DNA of 9,968 nucleotides from an uncultured Oceanospirillaceae bacterium (GCA_946221045.1 CAMIIY010000046.1:1-9968), one strand, 5' to 3'; positions 1-7,246 are shown, numbered from the stretch's first letter. Numbers and translations are program-made. The notes: generated by a model from the sequence alone, not told the origin.

Positions 1-496
1 CTTTAACGGCGTCATATCCTTCAGCCATTGCTTTTTCTGCAGCACGGGCGAACTCTGCCGGCTGGTTGAGGCGGTTGACCTCGGTATCCCAGTCAAACTG
101 CAACTGACTGGCATAGGTGCGCAGATCGCCGTTCACGCGGCCACCAAGAAGCTCATACACGGGCAGGCCAAGCGCTTTACCTTTGATATCCCACAAGGCT
201 GTGTCGATGGCGCTCATGGCAGAGTAAATCACAGGGCCGCCACCCAGACCCCAGAAACTTTCCCGCAGCATACGGCTCCAGAGGAGTTCAGTCTGGAAGG
301 GGTTAAAACCGATCAGCATCTCTTCTGCGAACTCTTTGATCATATGGGCCGCAGCACTGTGGCCCAGATCATATGCCAGGCCAGCTTCGCCGACACCGGA
401 GATGCCCTCATCGGTGTGAATCCGAACAAAAACAGGGTTCCAGACCGGACGTTTTGGACAGTGGATATCGAAAATTTCAACGCGGGTAACTTTCAT
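1..496 (-). CDS. Mandelate racemase/muconate lactonizing enzyme family protein (enolase superfamily), C-terminus cut by window edge
   Basis: The first 165 residues of an enolase-superfamily enzyme are present; the rest lies left of the window. I translated it from the ATG at 494-496, preceded by an AAGG-type ribosome site. Residues 1-120 form the N-terminal capping domain. Residues 93-118 match the family signature 1 (AMSAIDTALWDIKGKALG, then PVYELLGG). The fragment ends GYDAVK, the start of the barrel strand that carries the first catalytic lysine or metal-side residues in this family, so Lys165 is a candidate catalytic residue. Members abstract a proton alpha to a carboxylate using Mg2+, giving dehydratases, racemases or cycloisomerases of sugar acids. 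The class II aldolase gene lies 22 bp upstream on the same strand, so the two are probably co-transcribed in a sugar-acid or hydroxy-acid pathway. The exact substrate cannot be told from this half: the acid/base residues and metal ligands are missing. Confidence 0.9.
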   Translation of the reverse strand, partial: MKVTRVEIFDIHCPKRPVWNPVFVRIHTDEGISGVGEAGLAYDLGHSAAAHMIKEFAEEMLIGFNPFQTELLWSRMLRESFWGLGGGPVIYSAMSAIDTALWDIKGKALGLPVYELLGGRVNGDLRTYASQLQFDWDTEVNRLNQPAEFARAAEKAMAEGYDAVK

Positions 497-518
497 GGAA
501 TAACCTTGTTTTGAAGAT

Positions 519-1286
519 TTATTGACAGAAGCCGGGATCAAGTCGATAGGCTTTGCGTAACATGGCTGGCCAGGCTTTCTGGCCACCGGTTGAGCCTGAA
601 TGAACGACTTTTGCCTGATTAAAAATGCCCTGCAGAATGTCTGGCGCTACGGACATGGCTGGCTGGCTGGTGGCCTGAATCAGCAACTGGACTTCACAGG
701 CCCGCTGCAGATCATACATGCGCATAAAGGCGTCGCCGATGGTGGGCCCAACGGTCAGAGCGCCGTGATTGGGCAGCAACAGGTGATTTTTATCGCCCAA
801 GTCGTCCTGCAGACGTTTTTTCTCGGCCGGATTGACTGCCAGTCCTTCATAGCCATGGTGGGCCATGGAGGAGAGGGAAAAGGTGGAATACTGACTCAGA
901 GGTAGCAAACCTTCTTTCAGTGTGGCGACAGCAATGGTGGCATTCGTATGCAGATGGACGACACAGTGGGCGTCATGCCGTACTTCATGAACGGCACTGT
1001 GAATGGTAAAGCCCGCCGGATTTATTTCAAAAGGAGTGTTATCCAGAATGTTGCCCTGCAGGTCAATTTTTACCAGATTAGAGGCCGTTACTTCGTCAAA
1101 GCTTAAACCAAAGGCATTGACCAGATAATGATCGGTATCGGGAATGCGGGCGGAGATATGGGTGTAGATCAGGTCTCCCCAGCCGAAGTGTTCTACCAAA
1201 CGATAACAGGCGGCCAGATTGACCCGAATCTGCCACTCTTCATCACTGACTTTGCCTTTAAGGTCAACGCTCGGCAGTTCAAACAT
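519..1286 (-). CDS. Class II aldolase/adducin family protein
   Basis: A 255-residue protein, the usual size for this fold. His111 and His113 (VVHLHTNAT) and His174 (LPNHGALTVG) are the three Zn2+/divalent-metal ligands of the class II aldolase fold. Residues 190-200 (MYDLQRACEVQ) match the helix near the C-terminus of the domain. In L-fuculose-phosphate aldolase the catalytic Glu sits in an SSE motif four residues before a conserved His; here the equivalent stretch is NPAGFTIH (89-96), so that Glu is replaced. Many adducin-like members share this change, and their reactions are mostly unassigned; decarboxylase, epimerase or non-phosphorylated substrate aldolase are all possible. The start ATG has GGAG 7 bp upstream. 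It precedes the enolase-superfamily gene by 22 bp, suggesting one catabolic operon. Cytosolic; no signal peptide or membrane segment seen. Confidence 0.9.
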   Translation of the reverse strand: MFELPSVDLKGKVSDEEWQIRVNLAACYRLVEHFGWGDLIYTHISARIPDTDHYLVNAFGLSFDEVTASNLVKIDLQGNILDNTPFEINPAGFTIHSAVHEVRHDAHCVVHLHTNATIAVATLKEGLLPLSQYSTFSLSSMAHHGYEGLAVNPAEKKRLQDDLGDKNHLLLPNHGALTVGPTIGDAFMRMYDLQRACEVQLLIQATSQPAMSVAPDILQGIFNQAKVVHSGSTGGQKAWPAMLRKAYRLDPGFCQ

Positions 1287-1351
1287 TGCTTAACTCCACT
1301 CAAAACTGATCGGACGGCGGTGAGGCCGGGAACCGTGCTGAAACTGAGCGA

Positions 1352-1360
1352 ATTGTAGCA
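1352..1360 (-). promoter_or_regulatory. Possible extended -10 promoter for the aldolase/racemase pair
   Basis: Read on the minus strand this is TGCTACAAT, an extended -10 element (TGn followed by TACAAT), 66 bp upstream of the aldolase start. No good -35 hexamer lies 16-18 bp upstream, which extended -10 promoters can tolerate. It sits in the 92-bp gap after the HDOD gene, where no terminator hairpin is visible, so readthrough from the HDOD gene remains an alternative. Confidence 0.3.
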
Positions 1361-1378
1361 GAGTGATGTGGGCGGCAG

Positions 1379-2227
1379 CTATGAACGACTGGCCGTTGAT
1401 TCCAGCCAGTCAGCGCAATCCTCGCGCAGGTCAAGGTAGTCGATATCGGTCAGCCCGAGAAACTTGAGGGCGGCATCCAGCTCATGTAACTGGGTGGTTC
1501 GATCAGTCATGCGCCAATACCGGCGGTAGCTGTTACTGATATCGCGGGCCAGCGTCAGGCAGCTCAGGCCAAAGCGCATGGTTTCACGTTCATCAACAGG
1601 TTGTGCAAGTACCTGCTGAAAATGAGGCTGGGCTGCAACAGCCGTTGACAGATCTTCTGAGAATCCCCAGTCACTTAGCATTTTGCCACCTAAGCGGAAG
1701 TGACTGGTGCCATAGGCTTTTAGCTGAGCCTGCTCAATCTGATGAATTGGCAGGGTATTCAGTTGCTGGAGCATACTTTTGAAGCTTTCATCCTCGGCCA
1801 GAATCAGTGGAATGCCACAGTCATGCAGCATGCCGAGGGTGTAAGCATCTTCGTTGTCAAGGGCACTGAAATGACGTGCTATAAAGCAACATAGCTGGGC
1901 AATTTCTGTGGCGCTGTCCCAGAAGCGTTCCAGTGTGCAGCGGGTGGATAAACTGTTTTTCAGTGCGCTTAGGCGTACAATATTGTACAAACGGCCGGTG
2001 CCCAGTAGCGATACGGCGTGTTCAATGCTGGTGACGCGCTGGACCAGTGAAAAGGCCGCAGAATTAATGGTACTCAGGACTGCTGAATAGAGAGCTGCAT
2101 CCTGTTTGATCAATGTGCTGATAGTCGTAATGTTTGGATCTTCTGCTTTCAGCAACTGATTGATTTTAACAAGCACTTCCGGTCGGGGTGGTATGACAAA
2201 GCGAAAGGCACTTGGTTGGCGCGACAT
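1379..2227 (-). CDS. HDOD domain-containing protein
   Basis: A 282-residue protein made up almost wholly of one HDOD domain (about residues 12-215), a relative of HD-type phosphohydrolases that usually lacks the full catalytic set and acts in signalling. Typical features are the opening PPRPEVLVKINQLL (13-26), DAALYSAVLSTINSAAFS (43-60), the VTSIEHAVSLLG segment (65-76) and LGMLHDCGIPLIL (131-143), where His135-Asp136 is the remnant HD pair. No receiver, GGDEF or EAL domain is attached and no membrane segment is seen, so partners cannot be named. Start chosen at ATG 2225-2227, with AAGGA about 7 bp upstream. The gene is divergent from the 165-residue protein (81-bp gap) and points toward the aldolase gene 92 bp downstream, with no obvious functional link to either. 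Domain assignment is secure; role is not. Confidence 0.88.
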   Translation of the reverse strand: MSRQPSAFRFVIPPRPEVLVKINQLLKAEDPNITTISTLIKQDAALYSAVLSTINSAAFSLVQRVTSIEHAVSLLGTGRLYNIVRLSALKNSLSTRCTLERFWDSATEIAQLCCFIARHFSALDNEDAYTLGMLHDCGIPLILAEDESFKSMLQQLNTLPIHQIEQAQLKAYGTSHFRLGGKMLSDWGFSEDLSTAVAAQPHFQQVLAQPVDERETMRFGLSCLTLARDISNSYRRYWRMTDRTTQLHELDAALKFLGLTDIDYLDLREDCADWLESTASRS

Positions 2228-2308
2228 GGATGAATCCTTAGACCAGAAACTGCATACTGCTGACGTAGGGGTTTACCATAACTAATTTCTATCGGCACAG
2301 GAATCCAG

Positions 2309-2806
2309 ATGATTAATATTGCGGCATTTACCCTGAAATTTGATCCAATTGAGGATCGAATTCTGCTGGTGGGAAACCTTAAAAGTGCCGATCCGCGTAT
2401 TGATTTCTGGATGACCCGGCGGCTGGTGATGCGATTAATAAGTGCCATGCCTGAGATGCTGAGTAAATTGCAGGAATCCACTGAGCAGGCGCCGCAGCCT
2501 CATCAGGCAGAACTGGCTCAATTTTATCATGAGTCAGCCCAGCAGAATGTTCAGGTCGAACGGGAAGATCACAGCCTGACAACAGAGCAAACGGATGTGT
2601 TGCACCGGTTAGATGTAAGTCACCGCAACGGGCGTTTTCAGTTGCGGTTTTATGGTCAGGATCAGGAGCCGGTTGCTGTTGGGGTGTTGACGCTTGAAGA
2701 ACTGCATCAGTTCTTACACCTGCTGCATAAAGGCGCCCAAACTCTTGATTGGGGTGTACCAAAAAACCTCTTTGATACGCAGATTAAAGCCCCTACGCTA
2801 CAGTAA
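2309..2806 (+). CDS. Conserved-looking hypothetical protein, 165 aa, upstream of tapT
   Basis: I do not recognise this family. The ATG has CAGGAA 5 bp upstream, a good ribosome site, and the frame stays open to a stop 6 bp before tapT. The product looks soluble, with no signal peptide or transmembrane segment. The N-terminal 45 residues look like beta strands followed by an amphipathic helix (FTLKFDPIEDRILLVGNL, then WMTRRLVMRLISAMPEML). The middle (55-95) is rich in Gln, Glu and His and likely a linker or helix. The C-terminal part (100-150) has strand-like FQLRFYGQ, then a helix ELHQFLHLLHKGAQ. No catalytic motif or metal-binding cluster stands out. The tight spacing to tapT, whose start lacks its own clear ribosome site, suggests the two are translated in a coupled manner, which is indirect evidence that this gene is real and expressed with a tRNA-modifying enzyme. 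Confidence 0.75.
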   Translation: MINIAAFTLKFDPIEDRILLVGNLKSADPRIDFWMTRRLVMRLISAMPEMLSKLQESTEQAPQPHQAELAQFYHESAQQNVQVEREDHSLTTEQTDVLHRLDVSHRNGRFQLRFYGQDQEPVAVGVLTLEELHQFLHLLHKGAQTLDWGVPKNLFDTQIKAPTLQ

Positions 2807-2812
2807 ATTTCT

Positions 2813-3508
2813 ATGAGTGCTGCTATTCCCGTTAAGCCTTTTATTGCCAGAGGCTCACGTATCGAACGTTGCCCCCGGTGTTTGTTAGGGCAGCGAACCT
2901 GTATTTGTGAATATAAGACCTCGGGCATGGCACAGGCCCGTTTTGTTTTGCTGATGCATCATAATGAGCGTTTTAAACCAACCAATACGGGACGCCTGAT
3001 CGCAGATTGCTTCAGTGATACCCGGATATTTGAATGGTCGAGAACAGAGCCTGCGCCGGAGTTCTTACAGCTATTGCAGGATCAGCGTTATCAGCCCTAT
3101 CTGGTCTTTCCTGAAGGTGAAGATTATCAGCAACGCATGGTGACGTATAAAGCGTCAGCAAAGCGGCCGTTGTTTATTCTGCTGGATGGCACCTGGCGTC
3201 AGGCCAGACGTATGTTTCGTCATAGTCATTACCTGCAGCACCTGCCCGTAATAACATTGCCGGAGCGGCCCGCCAACAGTCGTTATCATCTGCGAAAAGC
3301 AGCCCGCCCCGGGCAGTTATGTACAGCGGAGGTTGCTGCAGAGTTTTTGGCAGTGATGGGTGATTTTGCCGGAGCTGAGGTGCTGATGGCGTACTTTGAG
3401 GTGTTTAATGAGCACTACCGGGCAGCCCGGCTGAGCCGTCCATTGAATGACACTATGCCCGCCAAACTGTTCTTAAAACAGTTTCTGCAGGCGGAATCAG
3501 GCCGATAG
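2813..3508 (+). CDS. tapT: tRNA-uridine aminocarboxypropyltransferase, DTW domain (TapT/YfiP type)
   Basis: A 231-residue DTW-domain protein, nearly the same length as E. coli YfiP/TapT. That enzyme transfers the 3-amino-3-carboxypropyl group of S-adenosylmethionine to uridine 47 of tRNAs (acp3U47). Visible marks are the N-terminal cysteine cluster Cys20, Cys23, Cys30 and Cys32 (CPRC, then CICE), likely a metal-binding knuckle; KPTNTGRLIAD (55-65); EWSRTEP (74-80); the DTW-type motif DGTW at 125-128 within FILLDGTWRQARRMFR; YHLRKA (158-163); and CTAEV (170-174). These align closely with the E. coli protein as I recall it, including the SRTEP and NTGRLIAD stretches. The ATG lies 6 bp after the stop of the upstream gene with no Shine-Dalgarno sequence of its own, so translational coupling is likely. 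The 3' end overlaps the end of convergent dtd by 12 bp. Confidence 0.9.
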   Translation: MSAAIPVKPFIARGSRIERCPRCLLGQRTCICEYKTSGMAQARFVLLMHHNERFKPTNTGRLIADCFSDTRIFEWSRTEPAPEFLQLLQDQRYQPYLVFPEGEDYQQRMVTYKASAKRPLFILLDGTWRQARRMFRHSHYLQHLPVITLPERPANSRYHLRKAARPGQLCTAEVAAEFLAVMGDFAGAEVLMAYFEVFNEHYRAARLSRPLNDTMPAKLFLKQFLQAESGR

Positions 3509-3934
3509 CATAAAGGTCACAGGGCCATCGTTGATCAGGTTGATCTGCATGTCGGCCCCGAACTGACCACTGGCGACCGACGGGTGTAATTGCCTGGCCT
3601 GTTGCAGAAAATGGTTGTACAGCGCCTCACCCTGGGCAGGGCTGGCAGCCACTGAAAACCCCGGTCGTAATCCTTTCTGCGTATCAGCGACAAGGGTGAA
3701 CTGTGATACCACCAGCAAGCCTCCTTCGGCCTGTTGCAGATTGAGATTCATTTTGCCGGCATCATCCGGAAAGATGCGGTAATTGAGCACACGCTGTAAC
3801 AGTTTGTCGGCGCTGTGCTCGGTATCCGTTTTTTCAACGCCCAGCAGCAATAAGATGCCGTGTTCGATCTGGCCGATGGTGTGGCCATCAACCGACACAG
3901 AAGCCTGTGTAACCCGTTGGATTAAGCCTTTCAT
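3497..3934 (-). CDS. dtd: D-aminoacyl-tRNA deacylase (DTD)
   Basis: A 145-residue protein of the usual DTD length. It hydrolyses D-aminoacyl-tRNAs (and glycyl-tRNA mischarged on tRNA-Ala), removing wrong amino acids before translation. It opens MKGLIQRVTQASVSVDG, typical of the family, carries the active-site motif SQFTL at 77-81, and ends with the Gly-cisPro motif in NDGPVT (135-140), which enforces chiral selectivity; family members act as homodimers in which this motif is donated across the interface. No key residue is missing. It lies 33 bp downstream of pip on the same strand, so the two probably form an operon. Its last 12 bp overlap the end of convergent tapT, leaving no room for a conventional terminator between them. 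Confidence 0.96.
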   Translation of the reverse strand: MKGLIQRVTQASVSVDGHTIGQIEHGILLLLGVEKTDTEHSADKLLQRVLNYRIFPDDAGKMNLNLQQAEGGLLVVSQFTLVADTQKGLRPGFSVAASPAQGEALYNHFLQQARQLHPSVASGQFGADMQINLINDGPVTFMLSA

Positions 3935-3967
3935 GATTAACTATCTGTGATTGCGGTAAAAGCGCGA

Positions 3968-4918
3968 TTATGCCAAAGCCAGCGCGAAGTTGTCTGTAGC
4001 CCGCACCAGATTATCGGTAATGCCCGGCTCAAACGCGGAGTGGCCGGCATTGCGCACGATATGCAGTTCTGATTCAGGCAGTGCTTCGTAAAGGGCGTAG
4101 GCCTGATTCAGCGGGCAGACCATATCATAGCGACCGTGCACGATAATGGTTTTCAGGTGAGCAATGCGGTCGCAGTTCTGCAGGATCTGGTTGGCTTCAA
4201 TAAAGGCATGATTAATAAAATAGTGTGCTTCAATGCGTGCCATGGCAAGGGCGATATGCGGATCAGCAAAGTGTTCCACTACATCCGGATTTGGGTCGAG
4301 GGTGGAGCAGCGGCCTTCCCAGACTGACCATGCTTTGGCGGCTGCCATGCGGGCCACCTCATTGGGCGAGATCAGCAGTTCGTGATAGGCCTGTAATAAA
4401 TTGTTTCTTTTCTGTGGTGCCACCGGATGGAGAAATTCCTGCCAGTAGTCAGGGAAAACGGCATCGGCTCCCTGTTGATAAAACCAATGCAGATCTTGCT
4501 GGCGGCACAGGAAGATACCTCTGAGCACCAGACCAATAACCCGTTCTGGGTGGGCCTGGGCATAGAGCAGGCTCAGGGTAGATCCCCAGGAGCCCCCAAA
4601 CAGCAACCATTCCTCAATTTTCAGCTGACGGCGAAGATGCTCCATATCTTCAATCAGTGCCTGGGTATGGTTGTCCTCCAGGCAAGCGTGAGGTGTGGAG
4701 CGGCCGCAACCGCGCTGATCAAACAGAATGATGCGGTATTTTTCCGGGTCAAAAAAACGGCGATGTTGCGGACTGCAACCCCCGCCAGGCCCACCATGTA
4801 CAAACAGCACCGGAATTCCGTTGGGGTTGCCGCTCTCTTCAGCGTAGAGAGTATGCAAGGGGGTAACGCCAATCTGGTACTCAGCATGGGCGTGAATGTC
4901 AGGGTACAGGGTACGCAT
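3968..4918 (-). CDS. pip: Proline iminopeptidase (alpha/beta hydrolase, peptidase family S33)
   Basis: A 316-residue cytosolic serine peptidase that releases N-terminal proline from peptides. The oxyanion-hole motif HGGPGGG is at 41-47, FDQRGCGRS at 66-74, the nucleophile elbow GGSWGS at 108-113 places the catalytic Ser at 110, the Asp is at 265 (HGRYD) and the His at 293 (AGHS). These, together with the start MRTLYPDIHAH and the helical cap (about 135-235) with WEGRCSTLDP at 200-209, identify the prolyl aminopeptidase type rather than a generic hydrolase. Start chosen at ATG 4916-4918, with GGAG 7 bp upstream. It lies 97 bp downstream of typA, behind the typA terminator, so it should have its own promoter; a dyad at 4946-4963 sits in that gap. 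dtd follows 33 bp downstream. Confidence 0.95.
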   Translation of the reverse strand: MRTLYPDIHAHAEYQIGVTPLHTLYAEESGNPNGIPVLFVHGGPGGGCSPQHRRFFDPEKYRIILFDQRGCGRSTPHACLEDNHTQALIEDMEHLRRQLKIEEWLLFGGSWGSTLSLLYAQAHPERVIGLVLRGIFLCRQQDLHWFYQQGADAVFPDYWQEFLHPVAPQKRNNLLQAYHELLISPNEVARMAAAKAWSVWEGRCSTLDPNPDVVEHFADPHIALAMARIEAHYFINHAFIEANQILQNCDRIAHLKTIIVHGRYDMVCPLNQAYALYEALPESELHIVRNAGHSAFEPGITDNLVRATDNFALALA

Positions 4919-4945
4919 CAGTGGGCTCCATCAATCCTTGTGATA

Positions 4946-4963
4946 ACAGTATATGTGTACTGT
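4946..4963. repeat. Inverted repeat ACAGTA-N6-TACTGT upstream of pip, possible operator
   Basis: A perfect 6-bp inverted repeat with a 6-bp spacer, centred about 36 bp upstream of the pip start codon, in the short gap that must hold the pip promoter. Read on the minus strand, the right half includes TATACT, which could serve as a -10 box, though no good -35 was found. The orientation (ACAG outside, CTGT inside) is opposite to a LexA box. The binding protein, if any, is unknown. Confidence 0.35.
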
Positions 4964-4980
4964 GAACATCCGCCCAGATA

Positions 4981-5007
4981 AGAAAAAGGGCAGCTTGAGC
5001 TGCCCTT
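4981..5007 (-). terminator. Intrinsic terminator of typA
   Basis: On the minus strand a perfect 9-bp stem (AAGGGCAGC / GCTGCCCTT, + strand 4986-4994 and 4999-5007) with a TTGA-type 4-base loop is followed at once by TTTTTCT. It starts 8 bp past the typA stop codon. The T-tract lies on the minus strand, so it acts on typA transcripts and separates typA from pip. Confidence 0.93.
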
Positions 5008-5015
5008 GATGCGGA

Positions 5016-6833
5016 TCATTTTTTAGAGCGCTTACGCTCGTGTTCCTTAAGTAGTTTTTTGCGCAGGCGGATGCTGTTTGGCGTAACCTCGACCAGCTCG
5101 TCGTCTTCGATAAAATCCAAAGCCTGTTCCAGTGTGAAACGGACAGGCGGTGTCAGCTGGATGTTCTCGTCAGAGCCGGAGGCGCGTACGTTGGTGAGCT
5201 GCTTACCCTTGGTTGGATTCACCGCCAGATCGTTACTGCGGCTGTGAATACCCAGAAGCATGCCTTCGTATACTTCAATGTTCGGGTCGATACACAGACG
5301 TCCACGTTCCTGCAGGTTCCACAGGGCGTAGCCCAGCGCCTTGCCGGTTACCATAGAGACCAGTACACCGTTAATGCGGCTGACAACATCACCCTCTTTG
5401 ACCGGACCGTAATGGTCGAAAATCGAGGTCATGATGCCGGTACCTGAAGTCAGGGTCAGGAACTGCGAGCGGAAACCAATCAGGCCGCGGGAAGGCACCA
5501 TAAAGGTCAGGCGAACGCGGCCTTTGCCGTCTACTTCCATATTGGTCAGATCTGCACGGCGTTTGCCCAGTTCTTCAATAATAGAACCCTGATGAGCGTC
5601 TTCAACATCAATCATTACCAGTTCATAAGGTTCCTGAATTTCGCCATCGATCTCTTTCTGGATAACTTCCGGACGGGACACACCCAACTCAAAGCCTTCA
5701 CGGCGCATGGTTTCGATCAGCACGGAGAGATGCAGCTCACCGCGACCGGAGACTTTAAATTTCTCCGGGCTGTCGCCATCTTCTACCCGCAGTGCCACGT
5801 TATGGATCAGCTCACGTTCCAGTCGCTCTTTAATATTACGGCTGGTGATGAACTTGCCATCCTGGCCGGCAAACGGAGAATCGTTAACCTGGAAGGTCAT
5901 GGAGACTGTCGGCTCATCGACAGTCAGGGCTGGCAGGGCTTCGACTTCGTTCGGATCACACAGGGTGTCAGAGATGTTCAGTTCTTCGATGCCGGTAATG
6001 CAGACGATATCGCCAGCCTGTGCCTGCTCAACATCAATCCGCTCCAACCCGTGATAGCCCATGATTTTCAGAACACGGCCGCTGCGCACTTTGCCTTCAC
6101 GGTCAATGACTTTTACCGGGGTGTTGGTTGATACGGAACCCCGGGTAATACGACCTACACCGATAACACCTACATAACTGTTGTAATCAAGTGCAGAGAT
6201 CTGCATCTGGAAAGGACCGGACACATCAACTTCCGGCGGTGATACGTGCTCAATGATCGCTTCAAACAGGGGTGTCATGTCATCAGCCATGGTATCAGGG
6301 TCAGGACCGGCGATGCCATTCAGTGCCGACGCATACACAATCGGAAAATCCAGCTGCTCTTCAGTCGCGCCGAGGCTATCGAACAGATCAAATACCTGAT
6401 CGATGACCCAGTCCGGACGTGCGCCCGGGCGGTCAACTTTGTTGACGACCACGATAGGGCGCAGGCCCTGGTCAAAGGCTTTCTGGGTTACAAAGCGGGT
6501 TTGTGGCATCGGGCCGTCTACCGCGTCGACCAGCAGACATACGCAGTCAACCATCGACAATACACGTTCAACCTCACCACCAAAGTCAGCGTGGCCGGGG
6601 GTGTCTACGATATTGATACGGTAATCATTCCAGGTGATGGCCGTATTTTTCGCCAGAATGGTAATGCCGCGCTCTTTTTCCTGGTCATTGGAATCCATGA
6701 TGCGTTCAGTGCCTTCATCGCGACGCCCCAGGGTGCCGGACTGAGAAAGCAGTTTATCGACCAGTGTGGTTTTACCGTGGTCAACGTGAGCAATGATTGC
6801 TATGTTGCGCAAGTTATTGATATTTAACGACAT
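5016..6833 (-). CDS. typA: Translational GTPase TypA/BipA
   Basis: A 605-residue ribosome-associated GTPase of normal family length, related to EF-G, needed for 50S assembly and growth at low temperature or under stress in other gammaproteobacteria. GTPase motifs are all intact: G1 AHVDHGKT (15-22), G2 region RGITI with Thr58, G3 DTPGH (77-81), G4 NKVD (131-134) and G5 SAL (169-171). A beta-barrel domain spans about 200-300, the EF-G-III-like SGRGELHL is at 362-369, [13 protein letters not shown] at 446-458 belongs to the EF-G-V-like domain, and the BipA-specific C-terminal domain carries [15 protein letters not shown] (530-544), which contacts rRNA near the peptidyl-transferase centre. The protein ends in a basic Arg/Lys-rich tail. 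Start [20 protein letters not shown] matches the family. It is divergent from glnA across a 540-bp gap, and a terminator follows its stop. Confidence 0.98.
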   Translation of the reverse strand: MSLNINNLRNIAIIAHVDHGKTTLVDKLLSQSGTLGRRDEGTERIMDSNDQEKERGITILAKNTAITWNDYRINIVDTPGHADFGGEVERVLSMVDCVCLLVDAVDGPMPQTRFVTQKAFDQGLRPIVVVNKVDRPGARPDWVIDQVFDLFDSLGATEEQLDFPIVYASALNGIAGPDPDTMADDMTPLFEAIIEHVSPPEVDVSGPFQMQISALDYNSYVGVIGVGRITRGSVSTNTPVKVIDREGKVRSGRVLKIMGYHGLERIDVEQAQAGDIVCITGIEELNISDTLCDPNEVEALPALTVDEPTVSMTFQVNDSPFAGQDGKFITSRNIKERLERELIHNVALRVEDGDSPEKFKVSGRGELHLSVLIETMRREGFELGVSRPEVIQKEIDGEIQEPYELVMIDVEDAHQGSIIEELGKRRADLTNMEVDGKGRVRLTFMVPSRGLIGFRSQFLTLTSGTGIMTSIFDHYGPVKEGDVVSRINGVLVSMVTGKALGYALWNLQERGRLCIDPNIEVYEGMLLGIHSRSNDLAVNPTKGKQLTNVRASGSDENIQLTPPVRFTLEQALDFIEDDELVEVTPNSIRLRKKLLKEHERKRSKK

Positions 6834-6866
6834 GGATAGAAAGTCTTTGTGAGGTTTAAAAAGGGG

Positions 6867-6916
6867 TTATACGCCATGATCTGCGGTTGTGGGCCGTGGG
6901 TCTGCTGGGCGTATAA
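6867..6916. repeat. 9-bp inverted repeat in the typA leader
   Basis: TTATACGCC at 6867-6875 and GGCGTATAA at 6908-6916 are perfect inverted copies separated by 32 bp. In the typA transcript this would form a 9-bp stem with a large loop, ending 33 nt before the start codon. It could instead be paired binding half-sites. Function is not known. Confidence 0.45.
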
Positions 6917-7086
6917 AAAGTTGGCGGCATTTTAACCGTTTTAGGGCAATGCGGATAGGTAAATATCCGTTAAACACCAACCTCGTTTATCCTGAGCAAG
7001 ATGAATTGTAATGAGGTTGAATATTAAGAACCGGTGCAGACGGTCTTTGTGGTTGCAGTAGAGATATAAAACTAATTTTCAATCAT

Positions 7087-7113
7087 CAAGACCAAGCGTT
7101 TTTGGTCATCTTG
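7087..7113. repeat. Interrupted inverted repeat upstream of the glnA enhancers
   Basis: ACCAA (7091-7095) pairs with TTGGT (7102-7106), and outside it CAAG (7087-7090) pairs with CTTG (7110-7113), with a 3-base bulge (7107-7109) on one side. It ends 10 bp before the distal NtrC-like site. It may be a regulator site or a small RNA hairpin; no T-tract follows, so it is not a terminator. Confidence 0.35.
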
Positions 7114-7122
7114 GATTATGAT

Positions 7123-7139
7123 TGCACAGGTTTGGTGAA
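7123..7139 (+). promoter_or_regulatory. Distal NtrC-like enhancer site of glnA
   Basis: TGCAC-N6-GGTGAA matches the NtrC consensus TGCAC-N6-GGTGCA at 10 of 11 informative bases with correct spacing. Its centre is about 169 bp upstream of the predicted sigma-54 transcript start (about 7300). Confidence 0.65.
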
Positions 7140-7194
7140 GTCGTACGGCTGCTGCAGTTATGTCTGCCCCTAAATTGTGCACTACAAAACCGTA

Positions 7195-7211
7195 TGCACA
7201 AAAATGATGCG
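7195..7211 (+). promoter_or_regulatory. Proximal NtrC-like enhancer site of glnA
   Basis: TGCACAAAAATGATGCG matches the consensus TGCACCAAAATGGTGCA at 14 of 17 positions. Its centre is about 97 bp upstream of the predicted start, close to where proximal NtrC sites lie in enteric glnA. It is 72 bp (about seven helical turns) from the distal site, so both face the same side of the DNA. A weaker TGCAC half-site at 7178-7182 adjoins it. Confidence 0.7.
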
Positions 7212-7246
7212 GCAGGCTGCCGGGTTTTGTGTTGTGGATGCCTTTA

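Noticed and set aside
4946..4963. Possible LexA (SOS) box upstream of pip.
   Set aside because: LexA boxes read CTGT-N8-ACAG; here the order is ACAG then CTGT on both strands, so it does not fit.
5592..6131. Long plus-strand open frame opposite typA (179 codons), and others opposite typA and pip.
   Set aside because: They are antisense to strongly conserved genes and carry no recognisable motif or ribosome site; typical shadows of codon bias.
6978..7019. 7-bp inverted repeat CAACCTC / GAGGTTG in the typA-glnA gap.
   Set aside because: The arms are short and the loop is 28 bp; this could easily occur by chance and has no T-tract or nearby gene start to give it a role.
7065..7070. TATAAA as a sigma-70 -10 box for glnA.
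   Set aside because: No -35 hexamer with an acceptable match lies 16-18 bp upstream, so I could not support a promoter call.
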